Positions 22,100 through 32,914 of a stretch of 64,000 nt of DNA are shown one piece after another (positions within the stretch are counted from its first letter, which is position 1; every line of letters starts with the position of its first letter). The position numbers and the translations under genes were made by a program. The stretch comes from Shinisaurus crocodilurus (Eukaryota; Chordata; Lepidosauria; Squamata; Shinisauridae), in the NCBI GenBank assembly GCA_021292165.1, contig CM037878.1, forward strand, positions 236,187,546-236,251,545, in the 5' to 3' direction. Below the pieces are notes generated by a model. That model saw only the letters and a list, made by a program, of their open reading frames with translations, did no database searches and was not told the DNA's origin.

Positions 22100-22320
22100 T
22101 TTTTATATAGCTTTCCAGACATTGCTACTGGATGTAGAAGCCAGGAAGCACCTATTGTGGCTAAAACAGGCCAAGGTTAAAAGATGTGTCTTGATACCTT
22201 TTCTAAAAGCAAAGAGAGCAGGTACTGATTGTAATTCTAAGGGGAGTGTGCCCCACAATTTGGAAGCAACACAGGAGAAAGTCGTCTCTTGTGTGATCAT
22301 CAGGTGAACCTCCATGACGG
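22100..22320 (-). mobile_element. L2 LINE 3' fragment
   Basis: The minus-strand frame reads SKLWGTLPLELQSVPALFAF followed by RKGIKTHLL, which is the extreme C-terminus of L2/CR1-type ORF2 (normally LWNSLP...FK..LKT.LF). It is a short, decayed fragment. Confidence 0.7.
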
Positions 22321-22331
22321 ATGGTGTCGTA

Positions 22332-22500
22332 GATTTTCATAGATCATAGAGTTGGAAGGGGCCTACAAGGCTATCGAGTCCAACCCCCTGCTCAATGCAG
22401 GAAACTGGAGGTGGGGTCTCCCATCCAAGTAATAACCAGGCCTGACCCTGCTTAGCTTTCCACGCTCAGACAAGCTGAGCCAGCGTGAGCCACAGGCCTC
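22332..22500 (-). mobile_element. 5S rRNA-derived SINE with CR1-like tail, copy 2
   Basis: It has the same structure as 5961: CR1-like tail at the left (AGAGTTGGAAGGGGCCTACA), 5S-like head at the right (GGTCTCCCATCCAAGTAATA, CCAGGCCTGACCCTGC on the plus strand). It extends to CACAGGCCTC. It is very similar to copy 3. Confidence 0.87.
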
Positions 22501-22734
22501 TCCTCAGCAGGGTTCCTCTGGCAGGTCTTAATAACCAGATTCTGTGAAGAACTGTGAGCTCCATTCAATTCAGTCCTCAGAAGTAATTCCTGGGCATTGA
22601 ATAATTCAAGCTCTGATTGGTGGATCTCAAGGTTCTAGTGAAAAAACAAAGTAAATCCTGTAAGCCTAAATTCTGCCCACCCATGTAGTAACACAAATGC
22701 TTCTTTATTAAGTTTAATATGTATTTATCCAGAT

Positions 22735-23018
22735 AATTGTTCACACCTAAATTATGGAATTCTTTGCCCCACAAAGCTTGGTTGGCCCACTCTCTTGCTG
22801 TGATCCACCAGATGGTAAAGACTTTTCTTTTCTTTTTTATTCTGGCAGGCCTTTGTTTTACTGGGTAGATAAGTAGATTTCTACTGAATCTGTCTCCGTT
22901 TTATCACATTCCTATTTTTATGGGATGTTACTATATTTTGCAATTGTAAGCCACCCTGAGTGATATGTAAGCACTCAAATGATTAGATATAAATCCTCGT
23001 ATAAATAATGAAGTAAAT
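22735..23018 (+). mobile_element. L2 LINE 3' end
   Basis: The decayed C-terminus (AATTCTTTGCCCCACAAAGC) is followed by a 3' UTR ending TTGTAAGCCACCCTGAG and an AAATAATGAAGTAAATA tail, the usual L2 ending. Confidence 0.65.
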
Positions 23019-24105
23019 AATTCTGGAATATTTTTGCCTGCCTAAGAGCCCTAGATGGCTGGTTTTTCAGTCCTTAAATAAGTTGTTACCTCTCATGAAT
23101 ATGCTGAGTGGGATTGAAAAATTGAGGTCTGAGTCAAGGAACAAAGGTTTCTTACCAGGCTATAGAATTTCTAAGTGGTATTTCTTGCAGACAGTAACTA
23201 GCCCAGATTATTTCTTTACTGAATGACAACTAGTGTCAGAAAAGTTACTCCTGGGTTGGTATCAGTCATAAAGTGATTTGATTTGCCATATTTCCTTTTC
23301 TGAACCTGTTTAAAACTGAGAACTGAGTTATGCAAGAAAAAAATGGACCAGTTTCTTCATTAGGGCTCCTTATTTTCAAAGTAGTTATTTTTTTAGCTTC
23401 AACCAAGAAGAATAAGGAAGCATTATTATTTAAATAGAGGGTACTAGATCCTGCATTTAATAAGTGTCCTTTTACAGAACAAATGACTGAACTTGGAATT
23501 CTATGGAATCTAATTGAAAACAAGAGTTTAACTGTGGAAAAGAATTGCCAAGTACAGCAGTGGAGAGAATATTATGATTATTAGCCATTGGCCAACATCT
23601 CACACTAATGCCATTGCTAAATCCCTTTTGTGAAATTAAGTCAATAACATGCCCTAGTGAACACATTGTAATTATCCTACCGTTTCCAGGATGTATCCTT
23701 CAAAGCATCCTGTAAAGGCCACTATCAAACACAGGACACTGCGATACATGAGTTATTCGTCTGACCTAAAGCAACTTTTAAAAGTCAAAATGTCATTCAC
23801 ACAGTGAAAACAGATGCGCATGCCATGTGTTCTTTTGGTCTGTGCAGAAATGAATAAAATGAGTATTAATTATGGATTGCTAAAAATGCTTGATCTTTGT
23901 GGCTCTTGCTTTTGTTTACATGAAAATTTTGTCTGGAAAAAATAAGGTGTACTGTTCTTGTTTTTAGTTCTCAGAAACATTTTGGAGGTCTCTGCAGGAT
24001 GCATATAGCATTAGCTAGAAAGTGAGTTACTCTTCATAACTTGAAAAGTAATAGGAACTTTTGGTCTCATCCATAATGGCCTATAAAAATCATAAGCATA
24101 ATTTA
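23019..24105. other. Unassigned sequence
   Basis: No gene or repeat was recognised. Confidence 0.5.
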
Positions 24106-24109
24106 ACAG

Positions 24110-24553
24110 GTTGGGACAACATTTTACTTGAAGGATCACCTCCTCCAACCCATGTGTAGCTACCCAGTGACTTCAATGATCTTCAAAGCCAAGAGATATC
24201 TCCAGCAAGTGAGGTGTGGTGGGTGGCTACTGGGGAGAAGGCCTTTTCAGTGGTGTCACTGTGGTTATGGAATTACCTGACCTCCCCTCAGAGTCTAGTC
24301 TGGCACCTTTCTTATATACTTTTGAGCACAAGATGAAGATTTTCCCAAGCTTTTTAGATTTGTGAACTTCTAATCCATTGGATTTTTTATCTGCTTTTAG
24401 TGATGCTTTGTATTCTGTCTTACTTGCTGCCACTGAGTTGTTTTTTATTTTTTGATTGATGGATTGTTATTGTATTTTAATATTTTATTATTAGAATCTG
24501 CCCGAGGACACTGTTATTGAGTGGCATACAAATAGAGTAAATAAATAAATCAC
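24110..24553 (+). mobile_element. L2 LINE 3' end
   Basis: It encodes a broken GRRPFQW...WLWNYLTSPQSL-like C-terminus and ends with GAGTGGCATACAAATAGAG and a (TAAA)n tail, typical of L2 3' ends. Confidence 0.7.
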
Positions 24554-25860
24554 CAGATTAAAGTCAGATCAATCCCAGTTGGTTTTCTACCACAAGTAGT
24601 ATGCTACATGGTATTCTTAGGACTGACCCACTTGTACATTTTCCCTTTTAGTATATTTGCTATTGAAATAAGTGTGATTTGTGACAGTCAAACTCTGATT
24701 ATTTTAGCCTTTCTTTTGGACCTGATTTAGCAAAAGTGGTATTTTCATTCTTCATTAATTTTGTTGTTTCTTGAAATGTTTATTTTTCTTTGAAGATATC
24801 CATATCACTTCTAGGCATATTATATATTTCCATGCAGAGTCTAAAACAGCCTCCATGCTGTTTGTTTTAATTTCATTTGTAGAAAAGCACATATAGCGAC
24901 AATACACAAGTGGACAGAAATATGAATGTAATAATACATTTGAAGTTGAAAATATTAAGATTTATGCTATACATTTTCAGATAACCAATCACAGTGGTAT
25001 AATTTTATTTTTAAATTTGTTTTCATACTTAATGTTTTCAGAAACAGTCTAACATGGACACCCCTCTGTAAATAAATGTATAGGGAGATGATGGTGGTTG
25101 TGGTGGTGATGATTTTATCAGCTTATCACCAACCATTTTCAAAGTTCTTAAAGTGGACTCTTAGAAGTACATACACAAATATTTGGACAGCTCAAGTCAG
25201 TAGATATACATGGAATGAAATGCTCAGCAACTGGACTGCTTTATGAAGCAATACAATGAGTACAAGATGCAGTGGAGGGAGAAAAAAACCTGTGATCCAT
25301 TTTATCATTAACATTAAGAAAAACTGGAGGTGGCATACTGAATTATTAGGAATGAACTTGCAGTGATCAGTCAGCTAGTAAAAATAGCCTAGATGAGAGC
25401 TGTTGCAAATTCTGAAGTTGAAAATACTTTGTTCAATACAGAGTTCCAAAAATGGCAAGGCTTTAAAAAAAGGAACCCTGGATTTTTGTCAAAATCCACC
25501 CATCTGAAGGCTTTTTTCTTTACATTGTTTTGAAAGAGCAGGAGTGAAATAGAATGTGGAGGTTACTTCAGGAAGCAGTTGGATTGATAGTATCAAAGTC
25601 TGTCACAATTTTAAGACATGATTGGCCTTCTTCTAGAACCACATATTAGAAATAGCCCCTTTGAAAGATCTAAAAGGTATAACACTTCACTGGTCCAGAT
25701 GCAGCTTAGATTAAGAAGCCTGTCAGGTATGTTTCATGGCTGTCCTATGGGACTCTGTCATTACTCTCCTGGGGGATTCCTCCTCAGAGGAAGAGCTTGT
25801 ACCTTAAAGAGCCATATGTCCCCAGTGAACAGGACCCTGGCCTACAGAAGATGGCACTGG
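24554..25860. other. Unassigned AT-rich sequence
   Basis: No gene was recognised. The plus-strand 87-codon frame at 25618 has no domain. Confidence 0.5.
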
Positions 25861-25862
25861 CC

Positions 25863-26307
25863 CTTCAGGATAATGATGTAAAGCGAGTGGGGAGCTTACC
25901 TGCTCGGGGAGGGGTGTGTGCTCCGGAGCACCCCCCCGCCCGCTCTCGTCGTGCTCGCCACGCTCGCAGTGCCAGGGAACCAGAAGTTCCGGTTCCCTGG
26001 CGCTGCGTTTTTAGCGTAAAAACCAGGTCCAGGGCAACCCAGCTTAAAACAGCCGCGAATAGCAAATCGCGCCCGTTTCAAGCTGGGTTGCCCTGGTTTT
26101 TACGTTAAAACCCCAGTGCCAGGGGAACCGGAATGTTAAAACCCGGACGTGCTGGGGAAATGACGCTCCTTTCCCCGGCATGGTGCGGATCAAAGTGGAT
26201 CGAGAGACGGGAAGGTAAGTCGCACGAGTCTGGGGGGGGGCGAGCAGGCCGCTTTCGGCCTGCTTTCAGCCCCCCCTGAGACTCGTGGTTACATCCCTAC
26301 TTCAGGA
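25863..26307. mobile_element. Foldback hAT-type element with perfect 8-bp target duplication
   Basis: CTTCAGGA occurs at 25863-25870 and 26300-26307. The element (25871-26299) starts TAATGATGTAAAGCGAGT and ends GACTCGTGGTTACATCCCTA, imperfect inverted ends of the TAGGGATGTAAC type. A large central hairpin has arms of about 55-60 bp: GGTTCCCTGGCGCTGCGTTT onward near 25991 pairs with the sequence ending CCAGGGGAACCGG near 26133. The body is CpG-rich. It has no coding capacity. Confidence 0.88.
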
Positions 26308-26593
26308 CTGATACCTTCAGATCTGCCTCCTCAAGAGGCAGAAAGCTTAGCTTCTGAGGCAGAGAGGGATGCCAAGCAGCCAGCTAGCCCCCTGAGAGCA
26401 TCATCACCTCAAGAGACAGGTTAGTAGGGCTCCTTTAAGAAGAAGTGCTCAGCTACCAAAGAGACTACCCAGGAGGAAGGGACTCCTTGGGAGCAAGGCC
26501 TGTTACATGATGCTGCTGACCCCTGGGTGGGGCTCTGGTAGCTCTAACTATATCAGCTCTCACTTGTAACTTGAGAGCTGCTGGAAACAATGA

Positions 26594-26875
26594 CTGGGTT
26601 CAGACTACACAGTAACCCACACTCAAGGGTTGAGTATGGGTGGTTGTTGAAACGTGGGTTATTGTGTCATCTGAACCCAGGCTATGCTAACAATCCATGG
26701 CTTGTTAACCATGAACAACCCATGAAGAGAACCCATGGTTTGTGTTGGGTTGTGAACTGTGGGTTTTCACCATGGTTTGTTACATCAACTGGGTTCAGAC
26801 AACACAATAACCCATGTTTCAATGACAACCCACAGTTCAGTGACAACCCACACTGAACCCATACTCTGATGGAAA
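26594..26875. mobile_element. Palindromic MITE built from GGGTTCAGAC units
   Basis: GGGTTCAGACTACACAGTAA at 26596 is followed by its inverted form (TTATTGTGTCATCTGAACCC) near 26660, and by a third direct unit (GGGTTCAGACAACACAATAA) near 26799. CCATGGCTTGTTAACCATG in the middle is itself palindromic. The structure looks like a MITE followed by a partial second copy. It abuts the copia B LTR. Confidence 0.6.
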
Positions 26876-26881
26876 TTGTAA

Positions 26882-27273
26882 TGTTGCCTGCTTAAATCAT
26901 CAAGGTAATATAACCACTAGTTACAGTGGGAGGAAAGGGTTAATCCCCAGGGTGCATGTTTTGTAACCCCTCCTCCCTACTTCCTGCCTCTCTGTAGCCC
27001 CACTCTTTCTCTTCTCTCTCTTTCTCTCTCTCTCCAACATGATGGACACAAGCATATGAATAAATGGACTGTAAGTAAAAGTAATAAATGTCTTTATTAG
27101 TTTTAAACCTTGTTTGGACAATCCGTTTCCTTTTAAGAGCCTTTTAGGAGGGTTTAACAAGTTAACAACCCACATGGTGATAACCTTTTTCAATAACAAG
27201 GCTGTGCATAAGGGGGAAAACTCTGCTTTGGCCTAACCAGCATAGGACCGACTCCTTCCCATATCCTCCAACA
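26882..27273 (+). mobile_element. 5' LTR of copia B
   Basis: It begins TGTTGCCTGC and ends CCTCCAACA, so the termini are the inverted pair TGTTG/CAACA. Inside are a CT-rich tract (27005-27035) and AATAAA-type polyadenylation signals near 27058 and 27083. A primer-site-like sequence follows immediately, and an in-phase copia gag starts 355 bp downstream. No 3' partner LTR was found in the window. Confidence 0.75.
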
Positions 27274-27291
27274 GGTGATGGGCCCAGAACC
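27274..27291 (+). other. Putative primer binding site of copia B
   Basis: GGTGATGGGCCCAGAACC follows the CA end of the LTR directly, where the tRNA primer pairs in LTR retrotransposons. Which tRNA is used was not determined. Confidence 0.5.
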
Positions 27292-27627
27292 CAGACCCAG
27301 AGCACTTAATAATTTAACCATTATTAATGTGCATGAGTGTTTTTAGGCAGTAAATTGAACTGGTATTTTTCGGTCTTTAGTTGCTGTTTTTGCTCTTGGA
27401 TGCATTTTTTGCCTCACCATGTTATAAGGCTATCTAGATTGTTAAGAGTAATTTATGGGCTGGAAAACTGCATTTTTCTTGAGAATGGAGCCAAGACAAG
27501 CCCCTGGGTACTGAGAGGAGAGAGCCATTTGCAAAACAAAGAGCTGCTTTTCACAGGGTTTGGACTTAATCCCCTGCCAATCAATCTTCCTCCACCCTGC
27601 AAGCAAGGAGAAGTTTTAACCCTGTAA

Positions 27628-28149
27628 GTGCTAAACATGGCTGCAGCAGATAGATTTTTCCTGCCAAAGCTCACAAAGACCAACTACAGAGCATGGGAAT
27701 ATTCTTTGAAAGCTGCTTTGCAAGGAATGAATGCAGAATTTGTCCTGACTACAGACAAGCCCATAGATAATGATGGTAATACTGCAATGAGTGAAAAATG
27801 GAGTGTGGCTGATGGCAAGGTAATAAGCCTGATATTCACTGGACTTGACCCATTAGATCATGATCAGTTCATTGACTGTGAAAGTGCAAATGAATTGTTG
27901 CAAAAAAATAAATCTATGTTTGCATTTGAGAGTCCAAAATCACAGTATCTAGTACTGAAAGAAATACTTAAGTTGCAACTAAATAGAAAGCAGGACTGGG
28001 ATGAGTATATCAGAAGTTTCTTGCTTATAGTGGTAGACTTAAGAGCCCCAGATTTGGAACTAACAGAAAAATGGAAATGCAATCTGTTGCTTGCATGTCT
28101 TGGAGATTCTTTTGCCCCATTTGTAACAATAAATACCAAGGGAAATTAA
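27628..28149 (+). pseudogene. Copia B gag, 173 codons open
   Basis: The frame encodes a copia-type Gag (UBN2/retrotran_gag class), the capsid protein that packages element RNA. The N-terminus has KLTKTNYRAWEYSLKAAL (residues about 11-28), matching the KL.G.NY..W...L signature. Further on, a tryptophan plus the DGKVISLIFTGL segment and CESANELLQ follow the usual order. It stops at residue 173. The following sequence (LDELAKALRAKC...) continues the gag in another phase, so the ORF is broken before any zinc knuckle. The true start may lie upstream. No protease was found. Confidence 0.85.
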
Positions 28150-28847
28150 TCCCGTAACTTGGATGAGTTGGCAAAAGCCTTGAGAGCAAAATGCATCATG
28201 TCTTATTCTGCAAAACCCCAGACCCCTGAACGATCTAATTACAAGGTCCATAGATACATGAAACCCCAAGCTCCACCCCCAGAGAAGAACAGGAGTCAAC
28301 CAATGATGAAACGCATGCAGATGATGAAACGTGTGCAGAGTCCCTGGAACTATGGCACAAAAGATTTGGACATCACAGCACCAGCACATTACTGGAGATG
28401 CAGAATAAAGGTCTGGTAAGAGGGTTAAAGATAAAGAAAAGTACAATTAAGGAAATGCCAAAATGTATTTGTTGTGTAAGAATGAAGGGCCTCAGACCTT
28501 CAAGCAAAGTGCTAGAGATAGTCCATTGTGACTTAATTGGACCTGTACATGTGGCCTCAAGCAGCGGTTCAAAATATGCATTAATTTTGTTGGATGATTT
28601 CTCTAAGTATGCTGTTGCCTCCTTCCTGAAACACAAGGATGAAACTCTGGAGAAACTGAACTGGTACATGGAGATGGTGTTGAACAGATTTGGAAGACGA
28701 ACCCAGGTGTTACAGATAGACAACGGGGGTGAGTTTATGTTGCACCACACAGAGATTTTCCTCTCTGAACATGTATAGAACATAGAACCACTGTTAGCCA
28801 TACCCCAGAGATGGATGGTACCATAGAAAGGAAGAAAAGATATGTTT
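28150..28847 (+). pseudogene. Copia B gag tail, GAG-pre-integrase and integrase core
   Basis: After a frame break and loss of the protease region, the frame at 28398-28778 reads a pre-integrase zinc-binding part (ending CICCVRMKGLRPSSK), then the integrase core with HCDLIGPVHVASSSGSKYAL (first catalytic Asp) and QIDNGGEF (second Asp). A one-base slip and stop near 28776 shift the frame. The third motif follows as SHTPEMDGTIERKKRYV, including the catalytic Glu. The reading stops at the antisense LINE insertion and resumes at 32722. Confidence 0.88.
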
Positions 28848-31800
28848 ACCTCCAAAATAGATTGTCAACCAAAGGGACAACAGATACACCCATCAGGCGA
28901 TCACTCGTGACCAAGTAAGATTGTCTTCCAGGATAAAAGGAGGAAATTCTAAAGAAGATTGTGTAGACTCTAGCGATGGGTCCGTAAGTGACTGTGGAGG
29001 CCAATTCTAGATCCACACAGCTTCCCACAGTGAGGACACAGGTTACCAGATGGAAGATGGTCCTGTAAAGGATTCGTTTGACATGCTTTTCGCTTAGCAC
29101 GTTTCTCCCTTTCACCTTGCACTCAGGCTTCTTCAAAGTCCATGGAACCTTTGTGAAAGGCCAACCTCCATTTAGATCATTCATGGGCCAGAGCTTCCCA
29201 GTTTTCGATGTTTATATTGCATTTTTTTAGATTAGCCTTATGAATATCTTTAAACCTCTTATGCTGACCACCGATATTCCGCTTTCCACCCTTGAGTTGG
29301 GAATAAAATAACTGCTTTGGGAGACGGCAGTCAGGCATTCGAACAACATGACCGGTCCACTGAAGTTGGCGTTGAAGGATCATTTTTTCAACGCTAGTAG
29401 TCTTTGCTTCTTCCAGTACACTGACATTTGTTCGCCTATCTTCCCAAGTAATTCGCCGGATTTTCCGGAGGCAACATTGATGAAATCTTTCAAGGAGGTG
29501 GAAGGAGTGACGTTTATAGATAGTCCATGTTTTGCAGGCATACAATAAAGTTGGTGATACAATGGCTTCATAAACCAGTGTTTTGGTCTTCTTACAAATA
29601 TCCCGATCCTCAAACACTCTGCGTTTCATTTGAGAAAACGCGGCACTTGCAGAGCTCAAACGGTGCTGGATTTCACTGTCGATGTTAGCTGTAACAGAAA
29701 GATAGCTGCCAAGACAGAGAAAATGATCGACATTTTCCAGTATTGTCCTGCCAAGCTGGATAGATGGCATCACCAAGGGGTTAGCTTTCACTTGCTGATG
29801 AAGCACTTTGGTTTTTTTGATGGTAAGTGAGAGGCCAAGTTTTTCGTATGCTTCTGCAAAAGCATTTAGGATAGTTTGGAGATCATCCTCTGAATGTGCG
29901 GAGGCCACATTATCATCAGCATACTGAAGTTCCACAACTGAGGTTGTAACTACCTTACTTTTTGCTTTCAGCCTGCTGAGATTAAAAAGCTTTCCATCTG
30001 TTCGATATATAATTCCCACACCAGTGGGAAGTTTCCCCTCTGTAAAATCATGGCGATGAAAATAGCAAATAATGTTGGGGCGATAACACATCCCTGTTTA
30101 ACACCTGATCCCACTTTAAATGGAGCACCATGAGAGCCGTTGTTGTCCAAGACCGTTGCCGTCATGTTGTCATGGAGAAGTCGCAAGATATTCACAAATT
30201 TATTGGGGCATCCCATTTTCATAAGGATAGTCCAGAGAGCTGTTCGGTCTACAGTATCAAAGGCCTTAGCCAAATCGATAAATGCCATATTAAGGGGTTG
30301 ATTTTGCTCCCTGCATTTTTCTTGGAGCTGACGTGCAGTAAAAATCATGTCTACTGTCCCTCTAGAAGGGCGGAAACCATATTGAGTTTCAGGGAAGATC
30401 TCTTCTGAAATAGATAGAAGACGGTTTGCGAGAATCCTAGCAAATATTTTACCTGTGGTAGCTAAGAGAGAAATGCCCCAATAATTTCCATAGTCTGTTC
30501 TATCACCCTTCTTAAAGAGGGTGATAATTATGGCATCCCTGAAGTCTTCTGGGATCTCTTCTCTTATCCAGATTTTTTCGATGAGTTTATGAAGATGTTG
30601 TACAAGTTCGGGGGGCTCTTCTTTAAAGATTTCAGCAGGAATCCCATCTGGTCCACTACTAGCTTTGTTGTTCTTCATTTGATTAATGGCTTTTTTTACT
30701 TCATCCAAAGTGGGGAGTATTGCAAGTTCCTCTCTAATTTGTTTTTGCAAGATTTGCGAGAAAATCTCTTTATCCACCTTAGATTTACGATTTAAAAGGT
30801 CATAATAATGCTCTTTCCAACGCAGTGCAATAGATTCTTTGTCTTTTAAGAGTTTGGTGCCATCTTTTGATTGTAAAGGGTTTGTACCATAGGTTTTTGG
30901 TCCATAAATGGCCCTTGTGGCCTTAAAAAAGCCCCGTGCATCATGAGATTCTGCAAGTTGTTGAATTTCTTCAGCTTTCTTTTTCCACCAAGCGTTCTTA
31001 AGTTCTCTTGTTCTTCTTTGGACCTCAGCCTTTGCGCTAGCGTAGGTTTTTTTCTTGGCAGCGCAGTTAATATCATTTTGCCATATTTGGAAGGCTTTCC
31101 TTTTTTGGTCAATTATATATTTAATCTCATTGTCATTTTCATCAAACCAATCCTGATGTTTCTTAGTTTCATATCCAATAGTTTGTTCACAAGCTGCAGT
31201 AATGGAGGTTTTCAGCTTAGACCAATGGTCCTCAATGTTGTCAGGAGGTTCCGTAGGTAGATGTTCCTTAAGAAGTGATTGAAGACGAGTTTGCTTAATA
31301 GGATCTTGAAGGGTGTGGATGTTCATTTTACGCCTTGGTTTCCTTCCTTGAAGCCTATGTTGGGGAGCAATGTTGATAACCATTGTGGACCGGATTAGTC
31401 GGTGGTCTGTCCAGCAGTCGTCGGCACTCACCATGGCCCTAGTAAGAAGTACATCGCGGCGATCTCTAACACGGACAATTACATAATCCAGAAGATGCCA
31501 GTGCTTTGACCGTGGGTGCTGCCATGATGTTTTAAACTTATTATTTTGTCGAAAGAGCGTGTTTGTAATAGTGAGATTATGCTCTGCACATATAGACAAA
31601 AGTAAGAGTCCGTTTGGGTTGCTATTACCAACTCCGTCTTTTCCAATAGTTTCTGGCCATAAATTAAATTCACGCCCGACTCTTGCGTTAAAATCGTCCA
31701 GGAGGATAATTTTATCCTCCTTAGGTATCTCTGACAGGAGAGTGTCCAACTGGGTATAAAAACTTTCCTTGATGTCATTATCAGCATCTAATGTTGGCGC

Positions 31801-32714
31801 ATAAGCGCTCAAAATGGTTACCTGCTGGTTATTGCCGAGCTTTAATCGAAGAGTTATCAGGCGTTCGTTGATGCCAGTAGGAACTTCTGACAAAAAGTTC
31901 ACTAGTTCATTTTTGATGGCAAAGCCTACTCCATGTATTCGTCGGTCCTGCTCAGGTAGTCCTTTCCAGAAGAAGGTATAACCTCCTTTTTCTTCCTTCA
32001 ATTGTCCCTCTCCTGCTCTTTGAGTTTCTTGAAGTGCTGCTATGTCAATTTTAAACCGTTTCAGCTCCCTTGCAATAATAGCAGTCCTACGCTCAGGGTG
32101 TTCACTATCTATGTTATCCAGCAATGTCCGTATATTCCATGTTCCAAAATTCAAATGTCTTTTTCGACCGCTAAAGTGGTGACCCCACTGGACGCGGTAA
32201 TCCAGTCAGGGGAGAAAGAGGTAGACTATGTTTAGGGCACCTTTTCTAGCCCCCTCCCCATACGGGATGAGCAGAGTGGATCCTAAATAGGGCTGCTCAG
32301 TCATGGATACAGCTGCCGAGCTGCTCGACTACCTCGTTCCTTGAACAGGGCGACTGAGTCTGCATCCACCACCCATGTGCTGGTCCATGACTAGGGGCTT
32401 CCAGATTCACAGTCCTGCCCCCGTCGCCATTTGCCAGTTGCCATGGGACTTGTTTGTTTGGTTGGTTGGTTGGTTGGTTGGGTTGGGTTGGATGGGTTGG
32501 GTTGGTTCAGTTGGGTTGGAAGACGCCTGTGCGTGAAACTGTTTTATGTGGGGAGATCGGTGCACAACGAATCACCACACAAACTTGACAGAGTACAGCA
32601 AAGATCCAATGGCACGGTTACCCTGACGATTGGAAAACCATTCTCTGCTGCAGCCTTCACGACCGTTGTAATTTAGGTTTAATTATCTTCCACCTGTTCT
32701 GCCGTTGAGGACTT
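28848..32714 (-). mobile_element. RTE-like APE-type LINE inserted in copia B
   Basis: This is a nearly full-length antisense LINE of about 3.9 kb. From its own 5' end it has a roughly 550-bp leader (32162-32714) containing an (AACC)n-type array seen on the plus strand as repeated GGTT at about 32455-32520. An endonuclease plus reverse transcriptase frame and a short 3' UTR follow. TATGTTT at 28841-28847 and 32715-32721 may be the target duplication. Placement in the RTE group is by recognition of the APE/RT sequence style. It is clearly not L1, L2 or BovB. Confidence 0.85.
28970..32161 (-). pseudogene. RTE-like LINE endonuclease/reverse transcriptase ORF, one main frameshift
   Basis: The protein nicks target DNA and copies the element RNA in place. 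Frame 1 (32154-29968) covers the N-terminal AP endonuclease: FGTWNIRTLLD, ALQETQ with the catalytic Glu, DDFNARVG, and TDHRLI. The reverse transcriptase follows: FRPSRGTVDM, FIDLAKAFDTVDR, VKQGCVIAPTLF. An indel near 30040 moves the reading to frame 2 (30091-29177), with the catalytic YADD at about residues 57-60, the LLYACKTWT thumb region and HVVRMPD. After a stop at 29177, a C2H2-like finger (CPHCGKLCG...LHSHLRTH) is readable at 28970-29045. The first codon listed as start is TTG. No ATG was found at the expected N-terminus. Confidence 0.88.
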
Positions 32715-32721
32715 TATGTTT

Positions 32722-32914
32722 CAAAAACAACAGCTACACCATACCACAAGTGGCATGGTAAACCACCAGAGGTGAAACATTTGAGGACATTTGGATCCAC
32801 AGATTACAGCTATGTCCCAAAGGCAAAAAGACTGAAGCTCCATCCCAAGACAGAGCTGACAATCCTAGTTGGATATGCTCCTGGAACCAAGGGATATCGC
32901 GTATTGCACCAAAG
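32722..32914 (+). pseudogene. Copia B integrase C-terminal part, resuming after the LINE
   Basis: The plus-strand frame reads WHGKPPEVKHLRTFGSTDYS then PKAKRLKLHPKTE and LVGYAPGTKGYRVLHQ. These are the standard copia blocks W.G..P...HLR.FG, K...KLD.KS and GY....KGYR. They follow the ERKKRYV block at 28847 in the right order but about 35 codons that normally lie between are missing. The frame ends at the GC-rich insert at 32915. Confidence 0.88.

Noticed and set aside
29348..31260. Plus-strand frames of 66-105 codons within the LINE
   Set aside because: They are antisense shadows of the long minus-strand endonuclease/RT frame.
32450..32525. Telomere-like or G-quadruplex GGTT array
   Set aside because: The unit is GGTT/GGGTT of mixed phase and it belongs to the 5' leader of the RTE-like LINE; a telomeric TTAGGG unit is absent.
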